NCBI RefSeq assembly: GCF_918741275.1
Contig: NZ_CAKKNA010000009.1
Coordinates: 151,824 to 215,823 of the forward strand
Direction: 5' to 3'
From: Bacillus sp. CECT 9360
Lineage (GTDB): Bacteria; Bacillota; Bacilli; Bacillales; DSM-1321
DNA: 64,000 bases
Shown: positions 17,062 through 25,324 of the stretch, piece after piece
How the letters are laid out: every line of letters begins with the position of its first letter
How positions within the stretch are numbered: the stretch's first letter is position 1
Notes under the pieces: model-generated
Seen by the model: only the letters and a program-made list of their open reading frames with translations
What the model was told of the DNA's origin: nothing
The model's database searches: none
Made by a program: the position numbers and the translations under genes

Positions 17062-18516
17062 ATGAAGAAAGTGATTGTCAATATGGCGTCGAGAGAGAAA
17101 AGGTACGCCGTTATGGAAAATGGGAAATTGGTTAAGTTTGAGACAATTTCGCCAAATCAGCAAAGTCTCGTCGGAAATATATATCTAGGAAAAGTGTCGA
17201 AAGTATTGCCGGGCATGGACGCTGTCTTCATCGATTTTGGACAAGAGAAACACGGATTCCTGCACCGCGACCAGCTGCCATCCTTTCAGCTCTCTAAATC
17301 CACCACGGATCCAATCGGGAAATTTGTCAGGCAGGGAGAAAAGCTACTTGTCCAAGTGACCCGTGATGAAACCGGTACAAAGGGAGCGAAATTATCCGGT
17401 TTAATTGAGCTTTCAACGGATTATCTTGTTTACATACACGGAATTGACTATGTGGGGGTTTCTAAGAAATTCCAAGGGGGCCCAGAGTCGCAGCAAAAAT
17501 GGCGAAATGCCGCTTTCGAGCACAAGAATGCGAATGAAGGATTGATCATTCGGACGTCGATGGAAAAGCAGAGCCTGGAAACGTTTCATGAGCAGTTAAG
17601 CGCATTACGTACAAAATACACCGCGATCCAAAGTAAAGCCACTGCTTTAAAATCCCTAGGCCTGCTTGATTCAACGGATACTTTTCTCGAAATGGTCAAA
17701 CGTGAAGAAACTGATCAAATAATCATTGATGATTTTGCGGGCTACAAGGAGCTGGAAGAATGTTCAGGGGCATGGGAAGCGATTTATTATAAAGGAAGAA
17801 ACAATATTTTCTCAGAAGAAAAAGTCGAGCCGCAATTGGAAAGAGCGATGAAGAAAATCGTCTGGTTAGACAGCGGAGGCTCCCTGATTATTGAAGAAAC
17901 GGAAGCACTCACGGTGATCGATGTGAATACCGGAAAATATACCGGTAAAGCGGAAAAAGAACAGACTGTGTTTCAGACCAATCTTCAGGCTGCCAAGGAA
18001 GCTGCGAATCAAATAAGGCTTCGGAACCTCGCGGGGATCATTTTGATTGATTTTATTAACATGAAGGACGAGCAACACAGGCAAAGAATTATTGAGCAAT
18101 TAAAAGAAGAAAGCCGATCGGATGAGATGAGAATGACGATCGTCGGCTTTACCGAACTCGGCATCCTTCAAATAACCCGTAAGAAAACATCCCCCTCCTT
18201 AACTGAGAAAGTCACGGAGCCATGTCCTTGCTGCAGTGGCACAGGAAAAATTGAAAGTGCGGAGACGATTGCTTTCCGACTTGAACGTGAATTAATGGAG
18301 CATCGACACCGTGACGAGGAAGCTGTCTGGGTAGAGATGAGCAAAAAGGCGGCAGGAGCGTTGCTTGGTGAGAGGGAAGTGTACCGCCCAACTCTGGAAG
18401 CCGCAATCGGGATGAAACTATTCGTGACACACCCGGAGAATGTTCACAACAAATATGCGATAAAAAGATTCGGCAGCAATTCAGAGATTGAAATGGCAGT
18501 GCAAGCTACAATATGA
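17062..18516 (+). CDS. rng: Ribonuclease E/G family endoribonuclease
   Basis: 484 residues, the length of RNase G. N-terminal S1-containing part (GNIYLGKVSKVLPGMDAVFIDFG, split by the RNase H-like fold, with FLHRDQLP), catalytic region with VIDVNTGKYTG (about 286) and ILIDFINMKDEQHR (the two metal-binding aspartates), and the zinc-link CPCCSGTGKIE at about 387. It would cut single-stranded AU-rich RNA with 5' monophosphate preference. B. subtilis lacks this family and relies on RNase Y/J, but several Bacillus relatives carry it between spoIVFB and rplU. GAGAAGGGA precedes the ATG. Confidence 0.9.
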   Translation: MKKVIVNMASREKRYAVMENGKLVKFETISPNQQSLVGNIYLGKVSKVLPGMDAVFIDFGQEKHGFLHRDQLPSFQLSKSTTDPIGKFVRQGEKLLVQVTRDETGTKGAKLSGLIELSTDYLVYIHGIDYVGVSKKFQGGPESQQKWRNAAFEHKNANEGLIIRTSMEKQSLETFHEQLSALRTKYTAIQSKATALKSLGLLDSTDTFLEMVKREETDQIIIDDFAGYKELEECSGAWEAIYYKGRNNIFSEEKVEPQLERAMKKIVWLDSGGSLIIEETEALTVIDVNTGKYTGKAEKEQTVFQTNLQAAKEAANQIRLRNLAGIILIDFINMKDEQHRQRIIEQLKEESRSDEMRMTIVGFTELGILQITRKKTSPSLTEKVTEPCPCCSGTGKIESAETIAFRLERELMEHRHRDEEAVWVEMSKKAAGALLGEREVYRPTLEAAIGMKLFVTHPENVHNKYAIKRFGSNSEIEMAVQATI

Positions 18517-18523
18517 TAATATA

Positions 18524-18552
18524 TTGACATCGTTTTCGGTTTATGATAGTAT
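18524..18552 (+). promoter_or_regulatory. Sigma-A promoter of the rplU operon
   Basis: TTGACA (18524-18529), 17-bp spacer, TAGTAT (18547-18552). A near-consensus promoter placed just before the L21 leader. Confidence 0.8.
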
Positions 18553-18558
18553 TTTACT

Positions 18559-18655
18559 GTTATGTTTATAGCACACCGCACAGATCAGGTTTTAAAGTTT
18601 TTGCCGACTGGCAGGCGCCTGTGATTGGCGAGTCTTAATTATTACGAGGAGGTGC
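18559..18655 (+). ncRNA. Ribosomal protein L21 leader (autoregulatory mRNA structure)
   Basis: The segment between the promoter and rplU has the conserved features of the Firmicutes L21 leader: a GCACACCGCACAG segment, then a GC-rich hairpin (GACTGGCAGGCGCC / GGCGAGTC) just before the SD. Such leaders are thought to let L21 repress its own operon. Boundaries are approximate. Confidence 0.75.
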
Positions 18656-18659
18656 AAGT

Positions 18660-18968
18660 ATGTACGCAATTATCGAAACAGGCGGTAAACAAGTGAAAGT
18701 AGCAGCAGGTGATGTGGTTTACGTTGAAAAATTAAACGTAGAAGCAGGCGAAACTGTTACCTTTGACAAGGTTTTATTCGTTGGCGGCGATGACGTGAAA
18801 GTAGGTTCTCCATTAGTGGCAGACGTTACTGTAACGGGCAAGGTTGAAAAACAAGGCCGTCAGAAGAAAATCACCGTTTTTAAGTACAAAGCGAAGAAAA
18901 ACAACCGTAAAAAGCAAGGACATCGTCAGCCATACACAAAAGTGGTTATTGACGCAATCAACGCATGA
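18660..18968 (+). CDS. rplU: 50S ribosomal protein L21
   Basis: 102 residues, the standard length. [19 protein letters not shown] at the start and the basic [15 protein letters not shown] near the end are diagnostic. It binds 23S rRNA in the large subunit. GAGGAGGTG precedes the ATG. First gene of rplU-prp-rpmA; its stop overlaps the prp start (ATGA). Confidence 0.98.
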   Translation: MYAIIETGGKQVKVAAGDVVYVEKLNVEAGETVTFDKVLFVGGDDVKVGSPLVADVTVTGKVEKQGRQKKITVFKYKAKKNNRKKQGHRQPYTKVVIDAINA

Positions 18969-19300
18969 TTAAAGTAACAATCGATTATGCTCCGCAGGAA
19001 CGAATAACTTCGTTCACCCTAAGCGGACATGCCGATTTTGCCGAAAACGGTTCCGACATCGTTTGTGCTGGTGCATCTGCGGTTTCATTCGGGGCTGTGA
19101 ATGCGATTTTTGAATTAGTTAAAGTCAAGCCTGAGATTGAGCAGGGCGGCGAGGGCGGCTATCTCCGCTGTGTAATACCAGAAGATATAACTGGTGAAGC
19201 ACAAGAGAAAATCCAGCTACTGCTGAACGGCATGCTTATCTCGCTTCAAACGATTGAACGTAATTATGGACAATATATTAAGATTATTCTAAATAAATAG
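18965..19300 (+). CDS. prp: Ribosomal-processing cysteine protease Prp
   Basis: 111 residues. The catalytic pair is visible as His22 ([11 protein letters not shown]) and Cys34 (SDIVCAGAS), the same positions known for Staphylococcus aureus Prp. Prp removes the N-terminal extension of ribosomal protein L27, an essential step where that extension exists. The substrate gene rpmA follows directly, and its product does carry the cleavage site, so enzyme and substrate are co-encoded. Confidence 0.95.
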   Translation: MIKVTIDYAPQERITSFTLSGHADFAENGSDIVCAGASAVSFGAVNAIFELVKVKPEIEQGGEGGYLRCVIPEDITGEAQEKIQLLLNGMLISLQTIERNYGQYIKIILNK

Positions 19301-19312
19301 GTGGTGGAACAT

Positions 19313-19603
19313 ATGTTAAGTTTGGATCTTCAATTCTTCGCTTCCAAAAAGGGAGTAGGTTCTACAAGGAATGGCCGTGACTCTATTTCTAAGCGTCTTG
19401 GCGCTAAGCGTGCGGACGGTCAATTAGTATCCGGAGGTTCTATCCTTTATCGTCAGCGCGGTACTAAAATCTACGCTGGTGAAAACGTTGGACGCGGTGG
19501 AGATGACACTTTATACGCAAAGGTTGACGGCGTAGTACGTTTCGAACGTTACGGACGTGACCGCAAAAAGGTGAGCGTTTATCCAGTTGCACAAGAAGCA
19601 TAA
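19313..19603 (+). CDS. rpmA: 50S ribosomal protein L27 with Prp-cleaved N-terminal extension
   Basis: 96 residues. The N-terminus [17 protein letters not shown] contains the Prp target: cleavage after LQFFA exposes SKKG, needed because the L27 N-terminus reaches the peptidyl-transferase centre. The rest ([37 protein letters not shown]) is typical L27. The ATG at 19313 is chosen over the GTG at 19301 because GGTGGTGG lies between them. Confidence 0.98.
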   Translation: MLSLDLQFFASKKGVGSTRNGRDSISKRLGAKRADGQLVSGGSILYRQRGTKIYAGENVGRGGDDTLYAKVDGVVRFERYGRDRKKVSVYPVAQEA

Positions 19604-19917
19604 TAGCATCTTTGAATAGAGGCTGGCTCAAAAGGGTCGACTCCTTCGGTTTTACACAATATATCGCGTCAGCTATATATCGTGATGAAGGCGTCCGGCC
19701 CTTTGTTTATGAGCTGGCCCTTTTCTATTTCGCTCTGCCATCGCCCAAAGTATTTGCCTATCTGCCGAATATTTTGGATGGTGGCAAACATGTGCGGTTA
19801 ATATACACATCGCAAAAACAGAACGGATATATCTTAGACCAGAGTCTACAAAAGGTGCTTGTACCAACATGATAGGGCGAAAACGGATAAGCGCTTTTAT
19901 TATAAAGGAGCTTTCAA
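19604..19917. other. Intergenic region rpmA-spo0B with partial inverted repeats
   Basis: No convincing gene. An 86-codon open frame (19612-19872, TTG start) lacks an SD and any family resemblance. Between 19620 and 19735 the sequence has GGCTGGCTCAAAAGGGTC at one side and GGCCCTTT, GAGCTGGCCCTTTTC at the other, plus palindromic parts (AATATATCGCG, AGCTATATATCG), which suggests a decayed dispersed hairpin element or a degenerate rpmA terminator. AAAGGAG of spo0B begins near 19904. Confidence 0.4.
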
Positions 19918-20463
19918 ATGGATAAAGAACGGAAAACGGTGGAGGCGATTCTTCGCCATTCAAGACACGATTGGCTGAATAAGCTTCAATTAATCAAGGG
20001 CAATATCGAATTGAATAATATAGACCGTGCCAAGGCCGTAATCGAAGAAATCATCATTGAAGCTCATCATGAAGCCATGCTTTCAAACCTAAACATGCCG
20101 GAGCTTGCGGAAACGCTGTTGACGGCAAACTGGCGGTCATTACCCTTGCACATTGAATTTGAGGTCGTAGAACTTCAACGAGGCTTGCGCGATATGGACA
20201 CATTAATCTCAGCATGGGTCGAAGAGCTGTTCCGAATTCTAGCGGATTCGCTGGATGACTACGGCGAGAACGTGCTTGCCATATCAATCGATGAAAATAA
20301 AGAATATAATCTTCGTTTGTCCTTTGAGTTGCAGGGTACGATAAAAAATGAATCCGTTTTGCATAATTTTTTAAATAAATCTGTGAGGGATAAGGCTGAC
20401 GTGAAAGTCCTTGAAATCAACAGCGAGGAAGCTGTATTTTTAGTTGAACTATACGGAAACTAA
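19918..20463 (+). CDS. spo0B: Sporulation initiation phosphotransferase Spo0B
   Basis: 181 residues. Spo0B passes phosphate from Spo0F to Spo0A in the sporulation phosphorelay. The phosphorylated histidine is in the motif RHSRHDWLNKLQLIKGN (His17 here; His30 in B. subtilis), followed by the second helix of the four-helix bundle and a degenerate kinase-like C-terminal domain. AAAGGAG lies 7 bases before the ATG. The order rpmA-spo0B-obg is the Bacillus order; obg follows after 46 bases. Confidence 0.94.
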   Translation: MDKERKTVEAILRHSRHDWLNKLQLIKGNIELNNIDRAKAVIEEIIIEAHHEAMLSNLNMPELAETLLTANWRSLPLHIEFEVVELQRGLRDMDTLISAWVEELFRILADSLDDYGENVLAISIDENKEYNLRLSFELQGTIKNESVLHNFLNKSVRDKADVKVLEINSEEAVFLVELYGN

Positions 20464-20509
20464 AGCTATATAAGCACAGCTTAAGAATACATACAGAGGA
20501 AGTGATGAT

Positions 20510-21802
20510 ATGTTTGTCGATCAGGTCAAAGTATTTGTAAAAGGCGGAGACGGCGGTAATGGAATCGTTTCATACCGCAGGGAAAAGTACGTGCCATTGG
20601 GTGGCCCCGCCGGTGGAGACGGAGGGAACGGAGCGAACGTTATCTTCGAAGTGGAAGAAGGATTGCGCACGCTGATGGATTTTCGTTATCAGCGCCACTT
20701 TAAAGCGCCGCGCGGAGAGCATGGCATGTCCAAGAACATGCATGGCAAGAATGCGCCTGACATGGTTGTCAAGGTTCCACCGGGTACGGTTGTCATTGAT
20801 GATGACACGAAAGAAGTAATCGCTGATTTAGTTGAGCATGGTCAACGGGCTGTTATCGCTAAGAGCGGCAGAGGCGGACGAGGGAACTCGCGCTTTGCCA
20901 CTGCATCTAATCCAGCACCGGAAATCGCCGAGAACGGGGAGCCCGGCCAGGAGCGCAATATTGTACTCGAATTAAAGGTATTGGCTGATGTTGGACTCGT
21001 CGGCTTCCCAAGCGTCGGAAAATCCACACTTCTATCGGTTGTATCAGCAGCTAGACCAAAGATTGCGGAATATCATTTTACGACGATCGTTCCGAATTTA
21101 GGGGTTGTTGAAACAGAAGACGGGCGGAGCTTTGTTATGGCCGACCTGCCTGGATTAATTGAGGGTGCGTCTGAAGGCATAGGGCTAGGCCATCAATTTT
21201 TACGCCATATTGAAAGAACGCGCGTCATTGTCCATGTGATTGATATGTCAAGCCTGGAAGGGCGTGACCCGTATGAGGATTACCAAACCATTAATAAAGA
21301 GCTTAAGGAATACAATTTACGATTAATGGAGCGTCCTCAGATTATTGTCGCCAATAAAATGGACATGCCTGGCGCGGAAGAAAACTTACAAACATTTAAA
21401 GAAAAACTGACCGGCGATTATCCTGTATTTTCTATTTCTGCGGTTACGAGAGAGGGAATTCGCGACCTGTTATACGCGATTGCTGATAAGCTGGAAAATA
21501 CATCTGAATTTCTGCTCGAGCATCAGGAGGAAGCAGAAACAGGCATACATCGGGTTCTCTATAAGCATGAATCGTCCAAGGACCAGTTCACGATTACCCG
21601 CGATCCTGATGGAGCCTTTGTCGTCTCCGGATACAAGGTGGAAAGATTGTTCAAAATGACTGATTTCACCCGTGAAGAATCAATACGCCGTTTCGCGAGA
21701 CAGCTCCGGTCGTTTGGAGTGGATGAAGTGCTCAGAGAAAGAGGCGCAAAAGATGGAGACACGGTCAGACTGCTTGAATATGAATTCGAATTTGTAGATT
21801 GA
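20510..21802 (+). CDS. obgE: GTPase ObgE/CgtA
   Basis: 430 residues with three domains: glycine-rich Obg fold (about 1-158, [20 protein letters not shown]), G domain (P-loop [12 protein letters not shown] at about 166, [12 protein letters not shown]) and C-terminal OCT domain (about 350-430). It is an essential ribosome-assembly GTPase, tied in Bacillus to the general stress response and sporulation. AGAGGAAGTGAT precedes the ATG. Confidence 0.97.
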   Translation: MFVDQVKVFVKGGDGGNGIVSYRREKYVPLGGPAGGDGGNGANVIFEVEEGLRTLMDFRYQRHFKAPRGEHGMSKNMHGKNAPDMVVKVPPGTVVIDDDTKEVIADLVEHGQRAVIAKSGRGGRGNSRFATASNPAPEIAENGEPGQERNIVLELKVLADVGLVGFPSVGKSTLLSVVSAARPKIAEYHFTTIVPNLGVVETEDGRSFVMADLPGLIEGASEGIGLGHQFLRHIERTRVIVHVIDMSSLEGRDPYEDYQTINKELKEYNLRLMERPQIIVANKMDMPGAEENLQTFKEKLTGDYPVFSISAVTREGIRDLLYAIADKLENTSEFLLEHQEEAETGIHRVLYKHESSKDQFTITRDPDGAFVVSGYKVERLFKMTDFTREESIRRFARQLRSFGVDEVLRERGAKDGDTVRLLEYEFEFVD

Positions 21803-21854
21803 TGAATTGATTTTTGACTGCTGAATACTACCGCCGGAAAGAGGTGCATGGATA

Positions 21855-22304
21855 GTGAACAAAACCGATAAGAAATTTTATTTAGTTCGAGAAGATGTCC
21901 TCCCTGAAGCAATGAAAAAAACGCTGGACGCAAAAGAGCTGATTGAACGGGGAAAGGCAGAATCGGTTTGGGAAGCTGTCCAGAGGGTGGATTTAAGCAG
22001 GAGCGCTTTTTATAAATACAGAGATACCGTTTTTCCTTTTCACACGGTAGTCAAGGAAAAGCTGATCACATTATTCTTTTATCTCGAAGACCGTTCCGGT
22101 ACATTATCCCAGCTTTTAAGCACTGTCGCTTCATCAGGTTGCAATGTCCTGACGATTCACCAGACCATTCCTCTGCAGGGAAGAGCCAACGTGACATTGT
22201 CGCTGAATACAAGCGGCATTACAATGGAGATAGAGGAACTGCTTTCCGGGTTAAGAAAAATGGAATTTGTCGAAAAAGTAGAGGTGCTGGGCTCGGGAGC
22301 CTAG
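21855..22304 (+). CDS. pheB: ACT domain protein PheB (UPF0735)
   Basis: 149 residues. N-terminal helical part ([20 protein letters not shown]) and C-terminal ACT domain (about 70-145, [20 protein letters not shown]). Named for its position before pheA; ACT domains bind amino acids, and the role is uncertain. GTG start at 21855 with AAAGAGGTG 8 bases upstream; the ATG at 21848 is out of frame. Closed by its own terminator, so pheA is probably separately transcribed. Confidence 0.9.
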   Translation: MNKTDKKFYLVREDVLPEAMKKTLDAKELIERGKAESVWEAVQRVDLSRSAFYKYRDTVFPFHTVVKEKLITLFFYLEDRSGTLSQLLSTVASSGCNVLTIHQTIPLQGRANVTLSLNTSGITMEIEELLSGLRKMEFVEKVEVLGSGA

Positions 22305-22313
22305 CAGTTGTTG

Positions 22314-22339
22314 CCGTACAGAGATTGTACGGTTTTTTT
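22314..22339 (+). terminator. Terminator of pheB
   Basis: Perfect CCGTACA / TGTACGG stem with a 5-base loop and seven T. A dispersed repeat begins directly after the T run. Confidence 0.9.
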
Positions 22340-22435
22340 GGCAGAAAGGAAAGTATAGACTTTCCTTTCTGCATAAGTGCAACTACGTCTAATCTCCGCC
22401 TTACGGCTCGTCAATTGACGAGTTTTCTTTATATG
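22340..22435 (+). repeat. Dispersed intergenic element, copy 1
   Basis: About 95 bp, almost the same as 28892-28986 and, for its first 44 bases, as 46056-46099. It holds two hairpins: GAAAGGAAAGT / ACTTTCCTTTC and CTCGTCAATTGACGAG, with the constant stretch CAACTACGTCTAATCTCCGC and CTTACGG between them. No coding capacity. It starts right behind the pheB terminator. Confidence 0.9.
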
Positions 22436-22518
22436 AATAATGTGTGCCTGACTATTGTAATAAATCAAAAAATAGCATAAGATAGACAGTAAATTTTCAT
22501 AAAAAGAGGGAGTATAGA

Positions 22519-23406
22519 ATGTCATATAGTATCGCTTTTCTAGGACCGAAAGCAACGTTCACGGATTTGGCGGTTTCACGGCTCTTTCCGGATGATGTAA
22601 AAATAGCAATGTCGACCATCCCTGAATGCCTTGACGCGGTCAATGAAGGGCAAACTGATCTGGCCCTTGTGCCGATCGAAAATGCATTGGAAGGCTCTGT
22701 GAATATTACCCTGGATTACCTGGTCCATGAAGTCAACCTTCCGATCAGAGGAGAAATCATCACGCCGATCCAGCAGCATTTCATGGTGCATCCGGATAAT
22801 GATGTTCCATCCTTTGTACCGGAAACCATTTATTCACATTCCCACGCCATCGCCCAATGCCATAAATTTTTACATAAAGAACTTAAAGGGATTGCCTGTG
22901 AAAATACAACGTCCACAGCGGCAGCCGCAAAATTGGTCAAAGAAAACCCGGAGAAAAAAATGGCGGCAATTGCCAATGAATTGGCTGCCGAGGAGTACGG
23001 CTTGAACATCATAAAGCACAATATTCATGACTTCAACCACAATCATACGAAGTTTGTCGTGCTCTCCAAATCCGAAGTACAGTATAAGAAAATGTTCGCC
23101 GCTCCTCGCGGATACAAGACGACGTTGATGATCATGCTTCCGGCGGATCATTCTGGACAACTGCATCAGGTGCTGTCCGCTTTTGCGTGGAGAAAGCTTA
23201 ATTTATCAAAAATTGAGTCGCGTCCGATGAAAACGGGATTGGGCCATTACTTTTTTATCATTGACCTGGATATGAAAATGGATGATGTCCTGGTGCCGGG
23301 TGCAATTTCTGAACTGGAAGCGCTCGGATGTACGGTTTCCCTGCTCGGCAGCTACCCAAGCTTTATGGTCGAAAAATCGACTAGTATACATTCAAAAACG
23401 GTTTAA
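22519..23406 (+). CDS. pheA: Prephenate dehydratase
   Basis: 295 residues. It converts prephenate to phenylpyruvate in phenylalanine synthesis. Catalytic domain (about 1-180) with FLGPKATFTDLAV, LVPIENALEGSVN and NHTKFVVLSKSE (the Thr-Lys-Phe active-site motif), followed by a C-terminal regulatory ACT domain (about 195-280, KLNLSKIESRPMKTGLGHY, the ESRP Phe-binding motif), so feedback by phenylalanine is expected. AGAGGGAG precedes the ATG. Confidence 0.96.
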   Translation: MSYSIAFLGPKATFTDLAVSRLFPDDVKIAMSTIPECLDAVNEGQTDLALVPIENALEGSVNITLDYLVHEVNLPIRGEIITPIQQHFMVHPDNDVPSFVPETIYSHSHAIAQCHKFLHKELKGIACENTTSTAAAAKLVKENPEKKMAAIANELAAEEYGLNIIKHNIHDFNHNHTKFVVLSKSEVQYKKMFAAPRGYKTTLMIMLPADHSGQLHQVLSAFAWRKLNLSKIESRPMKTGLGHYFFIIDLDMKMDDVLVPGAISELEALGCTVSLLGSYPSFMVEKSTSIHSKTV

Positions 23407-23446
23407 AAAAAGCAGAAGCTCTTTCTTTGGAGCTTCTGCTTTTTGT
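23405..23446 (+). terminator. Terminator of pheA, possibly bidirectional
   Basis: AGCAGAAGCT / AGCTTCTGCT stem with flanking A and T runs; it can serve pheA and the convergent niaR gene ending at 23517. Confidence 0.88.
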
Positions 23447-23516
23447 TATGAACTAGTTTTTAAGTTTCTGTTTGGACGGCAAAAGTCGCTTAAATATGAA
23501 TATGGTCGCCAATATG

Positions 23517-24047
23517 CTACTGCACAAGCAAACCAGCATTACTTAAAGCTTCCTCAGCTTCATCCAATAAGTCTTCGGAAGGGGCAATCAATGTATGGAG
23601 ATGGATCCCGTCGGTAAGTTCTGATAAAAAAGCGGCATTCGTTGTTACGATTTTGTCCAGGAATTGCTTGACTTCTTTTCGGCTGCTTACTCTGATGGAA
23701 GCAGTCAGGTCGCCATATACCGGATGTTCGATGGTCACATCCTTGACTGTGATGCCTAAGTCAACGAGTAAATTCAATTCTTCTTCAGCCCGTTTGGGAC
23801 CGTGAAGGCAGGCAACGATTCGCTCAGAGTTTTGCTGCGTTGAAGAAGTGTGGAAGTACATATACCCCTGGGCCGTGGCGACAATGGGCTCATGCTTTGC
23901 TTTTAGCAGTGTGATATCGCCGACAATCACCTGGCGGCTTACATTGGCAATCCGGGCCAGTTCTGCTCCGGTAACTGGCTTTCCGCTTGTTTTCAAAATA
24001 TGTAAAAGCTGTGCCCTTCTATCATCACCGAGTAATTTTTTCTTCAT
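23517..24047 (-). CDS. niaR: NAD biosynthesis repressor NiaR (YrxA)
   Basis: 176 residues. N-terminal winged-helix (HTH_11: LLHILKTSGKPVTGAELARI and NVSRQVIVGDITLLKA) and C-terminal 3H domain with conserved histidines (ACLHGPKRAEEEL, IEHPVYGDL, LTDGIHLHTL) that binds metal and nicotinic acid. It represses nad genes when niacin is plentiful. The start at 24047 is chosen by alignment to the B. subtilis protein; longer versions (24059 or 24107) would place the SD AAGGAG inside the gene. It lies downstream of nifS in the operon that faces nadBCA, and its presumed operator is present at 25287-25306. Confidence 0.93.
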   Translation of the reverse strand: MKKKLLGDDRRAQLLHILKTSGKPVTGAELARIANVSRQVIVGDITLLKAKHEPIVATAQGYMYFHTSSTQQNSERIVACLHGPKRAEEELNLLVDLGITVKDVTIEHPVYGDLTASIRVSSRKEVKQFLDKIVTTNAAFLSELTDGIHLHTLIAPSEDLLDEAEEALSNAGLLVQ

Positions 24048-24122
24048 GGTTGTGTGCATCTCCTTATTACGCTGAACGTACACCCATTTTACCACAAGTT
24101 TCAGCAACGTTCATGAGCAGAG

Positions 24123-25232
24123 TCATCTAGTGACGTGAGCCAGAGCCTGTGTAAGTCCGATAATATCGGCTCCTGAAGTAGTTTTACCAAGTGAAATACG
24201 GATCAAGCCCCGGCTCTGGTCATCGCTCTTTCCAATTGCCTTCATCGTTCGGGATGGAGATTGCTTACCAACCGTGCAGGCACTTCCAGTTGAAACCGCA
24301 TATCCGGCACGATTTAATTCGAGCATGAGAAATTGTCCTTGAAATCCGGGGACAATCATGCTGATAATATGGGGCAACTGAGCTGATTTTGACTGAATCA
24401 GCTCAAAAGAAACCTCCATTCTCTGTAGTTCCAGTATGAATAAGGATCTTAAAGCCTTCATCTTCTCCCATTGGGCTTCTTTGTTTTGATGCATTTTTTT
24501 ACAAGCGGTAACAAATGAAGCGATTGCGGGCACATTAACTGTGCCCGCACGGAAGCCATTTTCATGAGAGGTTCCAGGGACTGGCGGCTTTAAACGATGG
24601 ACATTCGGAAAGATCACGGCGCCCACACCTTTTGGTCCATACACCTTGTGGCTGGAAATCGAAAGGCTGTCGACCTCGACTAAATCAAGCTTTCCGAATG
24701 ACTGAACGCAATCAGCATGCAGGAATATCTCTCTATCCGCAATTAATTCCTTGATTTCAGACAGCGGCTGAATACAACCGATTTCTGAATTTGCTTGGGT
24801 GACAACAATCATGCAGGTTGAAGGCTTAATGGCGTTTTTCAAATTTGTTAAATCAATGATCCCATCGGCTTGATGGTTTAGATAAGTAATTTCATATCCA
24901 TCGTGCTCAAGCTTCAATAAATAATTGACAATCGAAGAATGCTCCGTTTTCGAGGCGATGATATGGTTTTTCTTTTTGTCGCTTGATGAAAGAAGTGTCT
25001 CGAGTGCCAAAATATTGCTTTCCGTACCGCCGCTTGTAAAAATAACCCCCTCTTTTTCCACATCCAAAAGTGCAGCCAGCGTCTGCCGCGAATGCTCGAG
25101 CAGTTGTTTTGCCGCAGACCCGGTATCATGAAGGCTGTTTGAATTGCCAAAAAATCTTTTGGAAGCTTCGATGAATACTTCCAACGCTTCCTCATCCATC
25201 GGTGTAGTAGCTGCATAATCAAAATAAATCAT
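24123..25232 (-). CDS. nifS: Cysteine desulfurase of the nad locus (NifS/NadS type)
   Basis: 369 residues, PLP-dependent. YFDYAATTPMDEEALE start, HSDLCVQ-like HADCVQSFGK, the PLP lysine in SISSHKVYGPKG (about 196) and the active-site cysteine in STGSACTVGKQSPS (about 317). In B. subtilis this gene supplies sulfur for the Fe-S cluster of NadA rather than serving general Fe-S assembly. Its place upstream of niaR and divergent from nadBCA fits that. A 75-base gap separates it from niaR. Confidence 0.92.
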   Translation of the reverse strand: MIYFDYAATTPMDEEALEVFIEASKRFFGNSNSLHDTGSAAKQLLEHSRQTLAALLDVEKEGVIFTSGGTESNILALETLLSSSDKKKNHIIASKTEHSSIVNYLLKLEHDGYEITYLNHQADGIIDLTNLKNAIKPSTCMIVVTQANSEIGCIQPLSEIKELIADREIFLHADCVQSFGKLDLVEVDSLSISSHKVYGPKGVGAVIFPNVHRLKPPVPGTSHENGFRAGTVNVPAIASFVTACKKMHQNKEAQWEKMKALRSLFILELQRMEVSFELIQSKSAQLPHIISMIVPGFQGQFLMLELNRAGYAVSTGSACTVGKQSPSRTMKAIGKSDDQSRGLIRISLGKTTSGADIIGLTQALAHVTR

Positions 25233-25286
25233 TGTCCCACGTCCTAACTAAAAAACTCTTGTAAATAGTTTAATAGTATGTAAACA

Positions 25287-25306
25287 TAAGTGTCAAGACA
25301 CCTGTT
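25287..25306. promoter_or_regulatory. NiaR-type operator between nifS and nadB
   Basis: ATAAGTGTCAAGACACCTGT, with the inverted repeat GTGTC-AA-GACAC, matches the NiaR site pattern known from Bacillus nad loci (TGTCTTGACAC core). It lies in the 92-bp divergent intergenic region, where one bound repressor could control both nifS-niaR and nadBCA. Confidence 0.85.
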
Positions 25307-25324
25307 AAAACAGGAGGGCGGAAA

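Noticed and set aside
19612..19872. 86-residue protein between rpmA and spo0B
   Set aside because: TTG start without SD, no recognisable family, and it spans inverted-repeat sequence; an opposite-strand frame is equally long.
22340..22435. Riboswitch or insertion-sequence end for the dispersed element
   Set aside because: It lies downstream of terminators and not before genes on a transcript, has no transposase nearby and no match to a riboswitch consensus known to me.
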